Of a DNA stretch of 64,000 nt, positions 10,967-21,841 are shown piece after piece. A model generated the notes under the pieces. It had not been told where the DNA came from, did no database searches, and saw only the letters and a program-made list of their open reading frames with translations. Each line of letters begins with the position of its first letter. The stretch's first letter is position 1. The stretch covers positions 18,354,624-18,418,623 of the forward strand of contig CM039467.1 in assembly GCA_022414725.1 (NCBI GenBank), given 5' to 3'. This stretch comes from Microglena sp. YARC (taxonomy: Eukaryota > Chlorophyta > Chlorophyceae > Chlamydomonadales > Chlamydomonadaceae). The position numbers and the translations under genes were made by a program.

Positions 10967-11250
10967 TTTATCATCCCTTTTTTTCTTCTTCTTGTGACTT
11001 CTCATTTGTTAGCTTCTTACCTCCGCCACTGTAAGTGGTTGAGATCTGGGTCCGGCTCTAAGGGGTTTAATACCTACGCCACCAAAACGGTGGTTGGGAG
11101 TTTGGTTTGTTTGTCCTCGACACAACCCTGATGTAATGGGGTTTTTTGCTTTGTGGGTGCTTTTTCTTTTTGTTTAAAGCACAGAGTCTCATACACCCTC
11201 GCGGTGTCAAGTAGACTTTAACATGTAATGTAATGTAATGTAATGTAATG
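10568..11250 (+). mobile_element. 5'-truncated LINE with TGTAA tail
   Basis: After the RT stop come about 255 bp of 3' UTR and then a (TGTAA)n tract (11223-11250). This is the usual structure of an L1-type 3' end that has a short tandem repeat rather than poly(A). The 5' truncation point coincides with the right edge of the perfect palindrome. Insertion is at the 3' end of the convergent gene at 11218-11883. Confidence 0.7.
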
Positions 11251-11883
11251 AGGGATGACAGGATTGTCAGACAGTTTCCCCCCATGCAAGTGTTCAATGT
11301 CAACGACAGTTGATCTGGGGCTGTTGTCCCCAATTGCTGCATTTGCAGACATCAGAGGGACGGCTATGACAGCGGGTACAGGCGTGCAAGCAAGGACAAC
11401 AATCGGGACAGATCGATGGTGTTCGGCCATGACAGGGTTGATCTTTCCAAAGTGCAATCTGAGGTCTCGCAGTACTTTTGCCGCAACGTCTGTGTGCGTG
11501 GCAAACATGCGAACAAGGGGAGTGGACAATGATTTGACTATATACCTAAATGCTACGCCGTTTGCATAGCTACAGATTCTAGCGTCGGGATAATCCTCTC
11601 TGTCGAGGTATCGCTCATTATAAGCATCATCATCATCATCATCATCATCATAATCATAATCACCGAAGGGTGATGGCTCATCGTCCGGCTGGTAATCAAG
11701 CATAGCATCTGCCTTGATGAACTTGCTATAAGGGGCATTTTCGATGTCATGGCAGATAGCTGAGTACCACTCACCAAAATCCTTGTCTGGTTCATAGTCG
11801 TTGAAATGGGCAGGCTCAATTTCGCTCAACCTGAAAGGCTCAGGATAGGGATGCATTGGGGAGGTGATGAACTTATGTTCCAT
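11218..11883 (-). CDS. Hypothetical acidic protein, C-terminus overprinted by LINE tail
   Basis: A 221-codon ORF that looks protein-like: an N-terminal acidic third with a run of eight Asp (about residues 79-86), then a mixed segment with SYANGVAFRYIVKSLSTPLV and TDVAAKVLRDLRLHFGK. No family is recognised. The last eight codons are read from the LINE's TGTAA repeat on the opposite strand, so the native C-terminus was probably different. A proline-rich frame lies upstream on the same strand (11826-12398) and contains the 47-bp G run read as poly-Pro. It may be a separate exon or chance. Confidence 0.4.
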   Translation of the reverse strand: MEHKFITSPMHPYPEPFRLSEIEPAHFNDYEPDKDFGEWYSAICHDIENAPYSKFIKADAMLDYQPDDEPSPFGDYDYDDDDDDDDAYNERYLDREDYPDARICSYANGVAFRYIVKSLSTPLVRMFATHTDVAAKVLRDLRLHFGKINPVMAEHHRSVPIVVLACTPVPAVIAVPLMSANAAIGDNSPRSTVVDIEHLHGGKLSDNPVIPHYITLHYITC

Positions 11884-12043
11884 CTCTCAAGAATCGTGTG
11901 AGGTGGAGAGTTCAGCGAGATGGCCACCTTGGCGATCAGGATGTGCCCCCCATCAGGCGATTGGCGGATAGGATCCGTCAAGTGTGGCCATGGAGCAGAA
12001 TGGCGTCGGGATCGATGACAGAGGGTGTTATTGGAGCGGCGGA

Positions 12044-12092
<49 letters not shown>

Positions 12093-12800
12093 CGAGTAAC
12101 AGGGGATGAGGATTCGGGAGGGTTTGAGGCGAAGGGAGGGTAGGAGCTTGGAAAAGGTGGTGAAAATTGCGAAGCAACTGGGGTGGGAATAAATGGAATC
12201 TGGTGGTGGGAGGGGCGAGTTGGAGGTGGAGGCCAACTTGGGAGAGATCTGGAGGATTTGATAGGTCAGGAGGTGGTAGAGAGGTGGCTGAGGTTGCTTT
12301 CGCAACGGGACGTGGGAGATGAGAAGGGGGTGGTGGGGGCGCAGTGGAGGTGGAGATGGTTGCCAGTGGGGTGTGCTGGACGACAGCTTGAGGCTCAATG
12401 GAGCAGAATCAATCCGGATACGCGGATGTTATAGAACAAGAGTGGTGTCCCAGCGGGGAGGCTCTTGTCGGGTGGAGAGCCTTACTCGATCCTTTCAATT
12501 GATTCACTCTGCGCGACAACAATCAAAATGTTCTTTAGCTCGGAATACCGTCAAGCAAGAACAATCTAAAGCGAATGGGACCGTAACCTGTGAGTTTCCG
12601 GAGTATGTGCAGAGCACAGAGACGAGGGGAAGACGGTAAGGATAAGATCTTTACAGTTAGATAAGCATTCGATCAATGCGCTAGGAGGAAGTACTGAGAT
12701 GGCGCGGCACCTCAGGGTACCGGCATCAGAGTCCGTGCCATAGCTGGCAGCGGCATCGCAGTACAGTGCAGCATGGGAGGTAGACCTGTGCACTCTAAGT
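11884..12800. other. No firm gene; 47-bp G homopolymer
   Basis: Contains an uninterrupted G run from 12046 to 12092. ORFs here depend on that run. Nothing else recognised. Confidence 0.5.
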
Positions 12801-12839
12801 CACTCTAGGTGAGCCGGTGAAACCCGGTGAATAACAGTA

Positions 12840-13605
12840 TAGGTTTGGGCAAGAGGGGTGTAGGCATGTTTAGGTTTGGTTTTGAGGGGTGTAGGTCTGG
12901 GTCAGAGGGTCTAGGCACGTATAGGTCTGGGTCTGAGGGGTGTAGGTTTGGGTCAGAGGGTCTAGGCACGTATAGGTTTGGGTTTGAGGGGTGTAGGTTT
13001 GGGTCAGAGGGTCTAGGCACGTATAGGTTTGGGTCTGAGGGTCTAGGCGTGTATAGGTTTGGGCAAGGGGGGTGTAGGTTTGGGTCGGAGGGTCTAGGCA
13101 CGTATAGGTTTGGGTTTGAGGGGTGTAGGTTTGGGTCAGAGGGTCTAGACATGTATAGGGTTGGGTTTGAGGGGTGCAGGTTTGGGTCTGAGGGTGTAGG
13201 CACGAATAGGTTTAGGTCCGAGGGGTGTAGGTTTGGGTCAGAGGGTCTAGGCACGTATAGGTTTGGGCAAGAGGGGTGTATTTTTGGGACTGAGGGTCTA
13301 GGCATGTATAGGTTTGGGTCTGAGCGTCTAGGCGCGTATAGGGTTGGGCAAGAGGGGTGTAGGTTTGGGTCAGAGGGTCTAGGCATGTATAGGTTTGGGT
13401 CTGAGGGTGTATGCATGTATAGGTTTGGGGTTGAGGGTCTAGGCACGTACATGTTTGGTTCTGAGGGTTGTAGGTTTGGGTCTGAGGGTCTAGGCACATC
13501 TAGGTTTGGGTCTGAGGGGTGTAGGTTTGGGTTTGAGGGTCTAGACACGTATACATTTATGTCGAGGGGTGTATGTTTTGGTCTAAGGTTCCGGCACGTA
13601 TAGGT
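12840..13605. repeat. 51-bp minisatellite open on both strands
   Basis: About 15 copies of a compound unit: GGTTTGGGTCTGAGGGGTGT plus AGGTTTGGGTCAGAGGGTCT plus AGGCACGTATA. The unit length is a multiple of three and indels are rare. One strand therefore reads a 258-codon Gly/Arg/Phe/Ser repeat (RFGSEG) and the other a 247-codon Pro/Ser/Asp/Asn repeat (PRPSDPN, HPSDPN). No flanking domain shows which, if either, is translated. Confidence 0.85.
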
Positions 13606-15130
13606 TTTGTCTAGTTAAACCTAGACCCCCTTGACTCCTTCTTGAAAATATGGTGAAAATCGGTCTCGGGAGGAGAGGTTTCTGACCGCTGTGTTGATGC
13701 TCGAATTTGTATGTCTGGATCAATTGTTGCGCTAGGGCGTCGAGAAGTCCATGCGATTGACAGAGATCCAAAATCTTGCACAGCGAGTTGAATCGAGTCC
13801 ATCTAGTAGAGTGGACAATTGCCAACTCCCCAGGGCCTCCTATCGAGGGGATGTCCACTGCCTTCCGAGTAGCGATTCATTAGCGAGCGTCCACCCCTTT
13901 CAATTCTACGAATGGGAGGTAAAAGCTTTACTCCTTGCGCAACTATCCTGCTATCTAGCGTCCTTAACAATTTCGCATGCGGCTCAAAATTTGATCTCCC
14001 GGAAAACTAAGGGCCACAACCTGGCCACAAATAGGGTTTTGTTGCCGCTGACGGTGCGCTGACGCCCATTTCATGCCAAATCCCTTGTACTTAATTCAGC
14101 ACAGCTTCAGTACTCCACAAGTTGCCGCGAGGCGATTAACAGCGTGCGCCTCCCCACATACTTTTTGAAGACCTCCCGCGCTGAGGATAGAAAACAAATT
14201 GAGAAAATGATAATTGAACCTGAATTGGTGGATGAAAACTCCAGCATGCAGCTGGTCTTGGATCCTGACTCCTTTGAAGGATGGAAATCTATATATATAT
14301 ATATATAAATAAATCATGGTCGTGGTCGTGGCGGTGTCATTGCGTAACCGACTTAACCAACTTCCCGACCAGCCAATTTTCGCTTTTAATATCTCCTCCT
14401 TCAACGTCTGCCTTATTTAGCTTCCTGCGAATTCGGCCTAATGCGACCTCCGCCTCATGCGTATTATTCTGGTTGCGCATCCCGCCCGATTTCTCCTTTT
14501 CCCGCCTGCGTTCATCCACCTGAGTTCGGCAGCGCAACAGTCCGTCTTCCTACAAGCTTTCCCCCCTGCTTCTCTGCGAAAACTTTTTCTTGTATCAAGA
14601 CACCTTTCGCTGTGCACAACGAAAGGTGACGTGGTCAGTCAGCCAACCTGCCTGAATGTTTCAAATTCCATCCATCCCATATCACAAAATTGACTGCAAC
14701 TTCTTCCCAATGCATTGAGAAACTTGACGAAGGGCATTGTGCCGTAGCGATGTGTCAAAGTTGAATGCTCGAACCAAGCCATGTTACCAAGTCTCAGATC
14801 GAGTTCGCTAATTCACTTCGGGAGCACTTCGGGTGAACAGGATAGCTCTTCGGCCGAACTGAATACATGCTCGCGAAGAAGAAGCTTCAGGTATGTACCA
14901 TTGCGATTGCGCAGTTTCAGTTTTCTCTGTGGGGTCGGCAAACGATCGCAGCGGAAGTGGCAGGGAAGCAGGAAAGAGGATGCAGGCTTGGAAATTTCGC
15001 AGGTCCGTTGCTATCAGCGGAATCGGATTAAGCACACACGTTGTCGATGGGTTCGATTTGCAGCATGCCCTTCGTCCCGTTTGCCTCTCAGTTATGGCAA
15101 AGCCCTCAGCTGAAGTGGAGGGGGGTCAGA
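13606..15130. other. No firm gene
   Basis: Weak signals only. There is a minus-strand 91-codon ORF at 13583-13858 with a STRWTRFNSLCKILDLC segment that faintly recalls transposase C-termini. There is also an exon-like Ser-rich stretch near 14800-14890 ending in a GTATGT donor-like site. Neither is strong enough to call. A (TA)n run lies at about 14290-14310. Confidence 0.3.
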
Positions 15131-15570
15131 TATGAAGAAGTAGGGGAGTGTGTGTGTGTGTGCTGGTTGGTGCATGTAGGAGGGAGGGGAAGGATGAGAG
15201 TGGGAGAGGGAGGGGGCTGGTGGGATGGCTGGGGTCGGGGAAGGGGTTGGGCAGGAAATATGTCAGGAAGAGCAAGGGGGGTGTTTATTTGTGGGTGGGG
15301 GCACATGGCTGGGTGGGGTGGGGTGGAGAGTACTGGGGGGGGGGGGGAAGTACGGCGACAGTGTTTTTAGTTGGGAAACATCATGGCTGTGTGTTCATGT
15401 GAGGGGTGGGGGTGAGTACAAGCGTGAAACATTATGTAACCCAGCCCCAAACAGGTGTGGCCAAAGTAAAAACGGGCACAGAACTATGATTGGGGTGGGG
15501 GTGTTTTGTCTACGTGTGTCGGTGTGTGTAGGTGTGGCCACCGGCCACACGGGCTACCGAACTAGTACTT
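15131..15570. repeat. G/T-rich low-complexity tract
   Basis: GTGTGTGTGT, GGGTGGGGTGGGGTGG and a G run near 15339-15348. No gene seen. Confidence 0.6.
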
Positions 15571-15644
15571 AATACAATGTATACAAAAATCGCACAATTA
15601 AACTATCATCCCAGATGAGATGCTAATTAAATTATATTTTAGAA

Positions 15645-15800
15645 TTAAATGATCACTGTTGCACGAACTTGGGCCCCTCGTTGGTGCAACGATTGTTTGG
15701 GGTTCAGTTCATCAGTGCTTTTTCTTTTCAAGCTCTTCGTATCACGGTTGGGCAAGGCCCTTTAGCCTATCTGGGCTACCCCTGGACTGTAACACACATA
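15645..15800 (+). repeat. Interspersed repeat (about 150 bp), copy 1
   Basis: Begins AATTAAATGATCACTGTTGC, passes through AACGATTGTTTGGGGTTCA, and ends with CGGTTGGGCAAG...GGCTACCCCTGGACTGTAAC. A second full copy lies at 16974-17118. The right end alone recurs at about 24990-25042 and 26405-26456, and inverted near 24070 and 32060. Size and dispersal resemble a SINE, but I see no RNA polymerase III boxes. Confidence 0.65.
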
Positions 15801-16973
15801 CATACTATTCTAACCACCGTATCTTATACATATCTCGATAAACTATGATTCATTCCTTACGAAAAGGTGATTCAATTTAGGGAAGCCCATAGTACAAATG
15901 AGCATGTTTCACTTGACCTGGTTCCCACCAATTGAGCAAACCCAAATTTGAGTATTCATACATTGAACTGATGAGGTTGGGCAACGTTTACGCCAACAAA
16001 TATTTGTCAACGCCAAGAGTGACCGAAGGGGGAGTCAAACCCCCGACTCTTCATTCTTTAGCAATCGTATTTCATTAAATTGATAGTGAAATTCAGGGTG
16101 TGATTCAAATGATCCCTATATTTTTATCAAGTTTAGACATCTAATTGTCTGTGTGTCTACATACAAGTCTTAGATGCGGAGCAAGCGACGTGAACATTCG
16201 TGGGGAGTGTTACCGGTAGTACGGTAAAGAAAAAATGGAAAATGGAAAAAGTGATTTGTTCGCTTTTACATTTTCCTAGTAATAATTTGTTTTACTGCCA
16301 AAGACGGCGAGCAGCAAATTGCTGGCTGAAGCTATGTACGTTAACCAAGTTCTAGTTCAAGTTGGTAATTGGAGCTGCAGGTTGCACCTGATTCAAGTGC
16401 AGGGGACCAAAGCTGGAGTTTACGACTTTGTAGGGGTACATGCATACAGCACGACAAACAAACAATCAACCGGACACAGGGGTAACTCTGGGGGCTCCGC
16501 CCGAAAATGACCTGGACAAGTCTTTAAACTGCCTTTAAAGCGCTTAGTGTGCTCCCTGGTCTCGCACGAGGGGAGTTAGAATTGGCAGATGGTGAGCAGC
16601 ACATAGTTGGCTGAAGAACCATGTAACAATTCAAATTCAAAAAATAAAAATCCTCCGGCAGGGCCACATGACCAGGGTACTACTAAGCGCGCGCGGCAGC
16701 GCAGTGCCGCGCTGCCTTTTTGAGCCCCTCTGCGCGTTTCGCGCAGTTTTTTCAACTCCCTGTGGGCGCAGCGCGCAGTTTTTGCGCTTTTTGCACTGAA
16801 AGCGCTCACTAATTTGACGTTTGTGCGCTTTAAGCGCAGACCAATTTGGCAAGAAGTAGTACCCTGCACATGACATGAAATGTTCTAGTTGCCGGCAGTA
16901 GTAAATTACTCATGCGTACTGCTATACCAGGCAATGACTAGTAAAAAAGTCAATAGTAAGCAACTTCTTGTAG
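15801..16973. other. No gene; interspersed repeat pieces
   Basis: Includes a repeat at 16517-16620 (AAGTCTTTAAACTGCC ... TTGGCAGATGGTGAGCAGC-like) that recurs at 24780-24893. It also includes a GC-rich block at 16680-16860 with a perfect GGCAGCGC/GCGCTGCC hairpin, related to 42240-42400 (GCGCTTTTTGCACT). No ORF is convincing. Confidence 0.5.
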
Positions 16974-17118
16974 AATTAAATGATCACTGTAGAACGAACT
17001 CAGGGCCCCCACCAGTAAAACGATTGTTTGGGGTTCATTCATCAGTGCCTTTTTTTAGACCCTCCTGACACGGTTGGGCAAGTCCTTTTAGCCTATTTGG
17101 TCTACCCCTGGACTGTAA
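16974..17118 (+). repeat. Interspersed repeat (about 150 bp), copy 2
   Basis: Co-linear with 15645-15800: GAATTAAATGATCACTGTAG, AACGATTGTTTGGGGTTCAT, then GGTTGGGCAAGTCCTTTTAG and TACCCCTGGACTGTAAC. Confidence 0.65.
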
Positions 17119-17189
17119 CTATGTGCCGGCAGTAGTACATAATACATGGCAACAGTTGTGCCAGACAAGAAATCGTAAGAAGTCAGTTG

Positions 17190-17480
17190 CACGCAACAGC
17201 ATGGCAAGGACCAGCATGCGCTTGCCTCATCAAACATGCAGATACATATGATCATATATACATACGACCACATATGCATATATCACATGTACATATGATC
17301 ACATAAACATATGATCACAGATACATACAATCATAGATACATATGATCACATATCACTAATTTATGAGCACACTGACCATACAGGTACATATGATGACAG
17401 ATACATATGATCACGGAGCACTAATCTATGATCACGCTGACCATACAGGTACATATGATCACAGAGCACTAATCCAAAGC
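17190..17480. repeat. ACATATGATCACA-type short tandem repeat
   Basis: Interrupted copies of ACATATGATCACAG and relatives. A larger doubled block (GAGCACTAATCTATGATCAC) lies within it. No gene. Confidence 0.7.
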
Positions 17481-18070
17481 TGCAATCGTCAAGAGGAATG
17501 ATTCAGCAATGAACAGAACTACTTTCAGCATCATCAAGCCACTGTACCTCTGACCACCTTACCACCTACATTACTATACAATGACCGAGTTTTTTAGTGG
17601 GGTGGGGGGTGGGGGGTAGGTGGTAAAAACTTGTTCCCAACTTTATTTCCCCCTCCTTTTGTTTGGAACTTACACAATTCCAACTCCCATCTGAATCGGA
17701 CACCGTTTTGAACATGCGGTCCAAAATCTGTCTTCCTGCCCCCCCCCCCCCCCCCCCCCCCCCCCGACAATTACCATTAAATTACCATACAATGACCAAT
17801 TGCCCAATGCAAGAGGTCCAAACTAATGAAGAAATAGTCACAGGCATGCATATACGGGTCCAGCTGAAACCTAGTTGGTCGGCCCTGGCTGAGTAATGCA
17901 TCGCTACTAACAACCCTAGTTCCTCCGGTGGTTTGAAGGTTATTCTGGTTGTTAAGGTTGTTAAGGTTGATTTCACAGGACAGGTACCTGTCGCATATGC
18001 AGTTGTCGTGTCGGCCGCATATGCACCTGTCACCTGATATCAGTCTTGGTCTCGCTAGTCATGCGCCAGG
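17481..18070. other. No gene; 27-bp C homopolymer
   Basis: C run from 17739 to 17765. Otherwise nothing recognised. Confidence 0.5.
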
Positions 18071-18089
18071 ACCCCTTAAGTCCCACCAT

Positions 18090-18710
18090 GCACGCACCAG
18101 GGCCTACCATGAGGGGGACCCGAGCACCCTGCTACTTCAACCCTCAGGTATTGGGAAGAAGTTCTGAATTTAGCTATATTATGAACCACTTTGTGGGGTA
18201 GATCTCTGATGAGACAAGTAAGCATCTCAGGTTAACCACACTTATCCTACGATGAGGACATCTAAGTATCGGTATAGTACACAGCATGAGGGGGACCCAG
18301 GCACCCTGCTACTTCAACCCTCAGGTATTGGGAGGAAGGTCTGAATCTAGCAATATTATGAACCACTTTGTGAGGTAGGTCTCTGATGAGACAAGTAAGC
18401 ATCTCAGTTTTACCACACTTATCCCATGATGAGGACATCCAAGTAACGGTATTGTTCACAGCACGAGGATGACCCGGGCACCCTGCTATTTCCACCATCA
18501 CAATAACACAATGAATCAAATGCCTTCTGGGAACTCCCATCTGACTACAACAAGCACAGAGTCACACAACACACATCTGAATACCACCATCACACAATCA
18601 AACTAGCACACATCTGAAAAAAACCATCACACGATCGAACAGTCACACATCTGACTACAACAATCACACAGTCACACATCTGACTGCAACAATCACACAA
18701 CAACTAAGTT
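18090..18710. repeat. 188-bp duplication plus CACACATCTGACTACAACAA repeats
   Basis: Two and a half copies of a unit from CATGAGGGGGACCC through TACTTCAACCCTCAGG to AGTACACAG (about 18099, 18287, 18464). These are followed by five short CACACATCTGA...CAATCACACA repeats. It lies 3' of the 14-exon gene. Confidence 0.7.
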
Positions 18711-18755
18711 CGTAACCTTCCGACCAAAATTGAGCAGCGGGAAGCAGTTTTCATT

Positions 18756-18945
18756 TTAGATTTCTGTAGGCCATATTTCAGGATTGTTGTATAGCCATCG
18801 CATGGCGGAGCGCATTGCGGAGCATGGGGTGTGTGTGTGTGGGGGGGGGGGGGGATCAGGGACAGTGTCAAACCCATGCATTGCCATGCAACGACGTAAT
18901 GGCGGCGCACTGGCGACGCGTCATCGGAAGAAAAAAAAGTGCTGC
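18756..18945. repeat. Interspersed repeat shared with 29486-29700
   Basis: GATTTCTGTAGGCCA, AGGATTGTTG, TAGCCATCGCATGGCGGAGC and TGCAACGAC...GGCGACGCGT match the block inside an intron at 29486-29660. The spacer here includes a G run. Confidence 0.6.
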
Positions 18946-18948
18946 CAG

Positions 18949-21802
18949 CTACTTCATCCATACTGATGCTGGTGTACTTCGCCCAGCAGCTCTTTGATGG
19001 CCCAACACCGAGCCTGCTGTCTTAGTCCGGCGAGCGTTGTTGAGCAAATCGATGAACACATACGTCTTGATCATAATGAACAAGACCTTGTCAGTTGGCT
19101 TAGCCCCCAGGACTTCATTTGTCAAGCTTGTAGTGTCAAAGGAGCGAATAGGATTACTCCGTCGTGGCTTGTTCTGCAAAGCAAACCCAAATATAATTAG
19201 GGACCGGCATATCATGTGATTTTGGCCAAAGGTGAGTATGATATCATATGATATCATACAAATTGCATCAAATGATATCGTATTTAAATGATAACTTTAG
19301 CCTAGTCAGACTGCCGGCATCATGTGATATCCTATGATATCATATTGCCATTCCCTAAATATAATCAATGCAGTGTCATGTCAACGGATGAGCGTATTTA
19401 GGAGCAGCAGTATTCATGGTGACACATGTCCTAATATAACATTATTAAACAGTATTATTATACATACGATTATATAAAATGTTGGGCGGAGGGTCACCGC
19501 GTTGTCCGTTTGTGACATGTAACACACAACCCTGGCCCTAACTGTCTCGTAAACCTTGGCTTTGGTCTGCCGCACTCGATCCTGTTGCCACCTGTCGCTT
19601 CGATAGCCAACATTATCTGCCAATTTTGCACGTCTCTTGCAACACCTAGGACTTGTTATGCTTGTACCGGACAAAGAAGAGCCAGTCCCAGACATAAAAA
19701 TAGGACTAGCAGATAAAAATGTATAGATAGGACTAGCAGATAAAAAATATAAAGGGGATAGGACTAGCAGATAAAAACATTAAGATAGGACTAGCAGATA
19801 AAAAACACAAAGATAGGACTAGCAGATAAAAGCATAAAGATTGGACTAGCAGATAAAAACATTAAGATAGGACTAGCAGATAAAAAACACAAAGATAGGA
19901 CTAGCAGATAAAAGCATAAAGATTGGACTAGCAGATTAAAACATATAGATAGGACTAGCAGATAAAAAATATAAAGATAGGACTGGCAGATAAAGAAAGC
20001 ACTAGCAGTACACAGCAGAGCTGGACCATAATATGTAGGGTGAGAAAAATACCCGATAGATCTATACAAATAGATAGATCTATACAAATAGATAGATCTA
20101 TACAAATAGATAGATCTATACAAATAGATGGATCTATACAAATAGATAGATCTATACAAATATATAGATCTATACAAATAGATAGATCTATACAAATAGA
20201 TAGATCTATACAAATATATAGATCTATAAATATATAAATATATCTATCTGAGCAAAGTTGGGTTTTGGGGGCATAGGGCACCTTAAAAAAACAAAATCTG
20301 GTTTGATGGTTATGGCATATAGGGCACTGTATCGTATTGCAGGCTGCTTCAAAAACAACAAAGGGATTTTCTGAATTCATTCTGGTGCAACTGCGTGTAC
20401 GATAGATACACCAAATGTATACAAATGTAGACCATTTTGTTTTGTTTATACAAATATATGTTTATCTATCTAGTCAGTCCATATGTACCGGTATATAAAT
20501 TTCGCGCACCCTAGTAATATGGGGCTTACCTTCAAGCTGTCTTCCCTAGCAACTATCAAAGATTTCTTCAAAGTCTCAGGAATGTGCTTTTCACGTAACC
20601 CAAAATAGCAAAATGTAATACCCTGCTCTACTACTCTACCCAGAGGCAAGTAGGCAACAAATATTTCGTGCGACAAATAGGCAACAAATATTTCGACAAT
20701 AGTGCGACAAATAGGCAACAAATAGGCAACAAATATTTTGTGCTTTCGTGCGACGCGTCGCAAATGAGTGGCCGTCTATGAAGCTCACACTGGACCTCAG
20801 GTGCGCAACTTTTTTTCTCTTGCGACGCGTTTTATTTTTATAGTTACGGGCTGCGGCTACCTTCAAGCTGTCTTCCCTAGCCACTAGCAAGGACTTCTTC
20901 AGAGTCTCAGGAAGCTCCACTTCCTCGTCTGCCTCATCATTGTTCTCAGGGGGTCGCCACTCATACTTGGCAGCAGCCAATCTGTGGTTAATTATTTGGT
21001 GAACAGGTCAGATAAATTATTTGGTTAATTATTTTGTGAATTATTTGGTGAATTATATGGTGATTTATTGGGATTATTGGTCAGATTAACGATTCATTGA
21101 TGATTGCAATACATGCATACAAGAGCAGGTTATGTAATCATCTCCTATAATGATTCCACACACATTCCGAGGCCGCTGGCAAGGGGCCATTGTACAGCAG
21201 ATTATTTCTGATTAAGGGTGCCTGGTGGCGCGTTCTGATTGAAATTTTATAATCAAGAATGAATTTAATTTGATTTGATTTAATTGGATAATGATATAAT
21301 TTGTTTTGGCAATCTGCATTGCTCAAATGTGGTAGGTGAATAGGCTTCTTGGCAGCAAGAAGCCATTGTACAGAATATTTCTGATTTAATGAGCATTTTA
21401 TTTTGCCACGGTTAGAATCGAGCCTCCCTCTCCCCGCTTCCCCCCAGGCTCCAACTTTTTAGCCCCCATCCCGGACCATTATTTTGCGCCCTCCCATCAC
21501 TGGACTGCATACAACAAGTCATATGCAGCGTCGCCAGCGACGCGGAAATTTGGCGGAGTGTGTTGGCAACGGAACGAAAGGTGGCAACGATGGAGCTGAC
21601 CGAAGTGAGTTAGTTACGCGACCGTTGGCTGACGTGTCGGGCCTCAAGATTTTTTTCGGTCGGACAGACGGACAAATGGGTAACCCTGGGGGCTCCCGCC
21701 CCCTTGAAGAGGGGGTCCGCCAAAAATGTGTGTGTGTGTGTATGGAGGTTATTGTTAGGTGTGTGTGTGAGGGGAGGGAGAATAGGGTTCATGTGTGTGT
21801 GT

Positions 21803-21841
<39 letters not shown>

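Noticed and set aside
13583..13858. Possible hAT-type transposase C-terminus
   Set aside because: Only a loose STRW-N-type resemblance over about 20 residues. No catalytic region or terminal repeats were found.
16019..16075. tRNA-like GGGGGTTTGACTCCCCC arm on the minus strand
   Set aside because: No matching acceptor stem, D arm or anticodon arm could be folded around it. At best it is a remnant.
20040..20237. Minus-strand [15 protein letters not shown] repeat protein
   Set aside because: An 18-bp repeat inside intron 13 read in frame. No flanking coding sequence.
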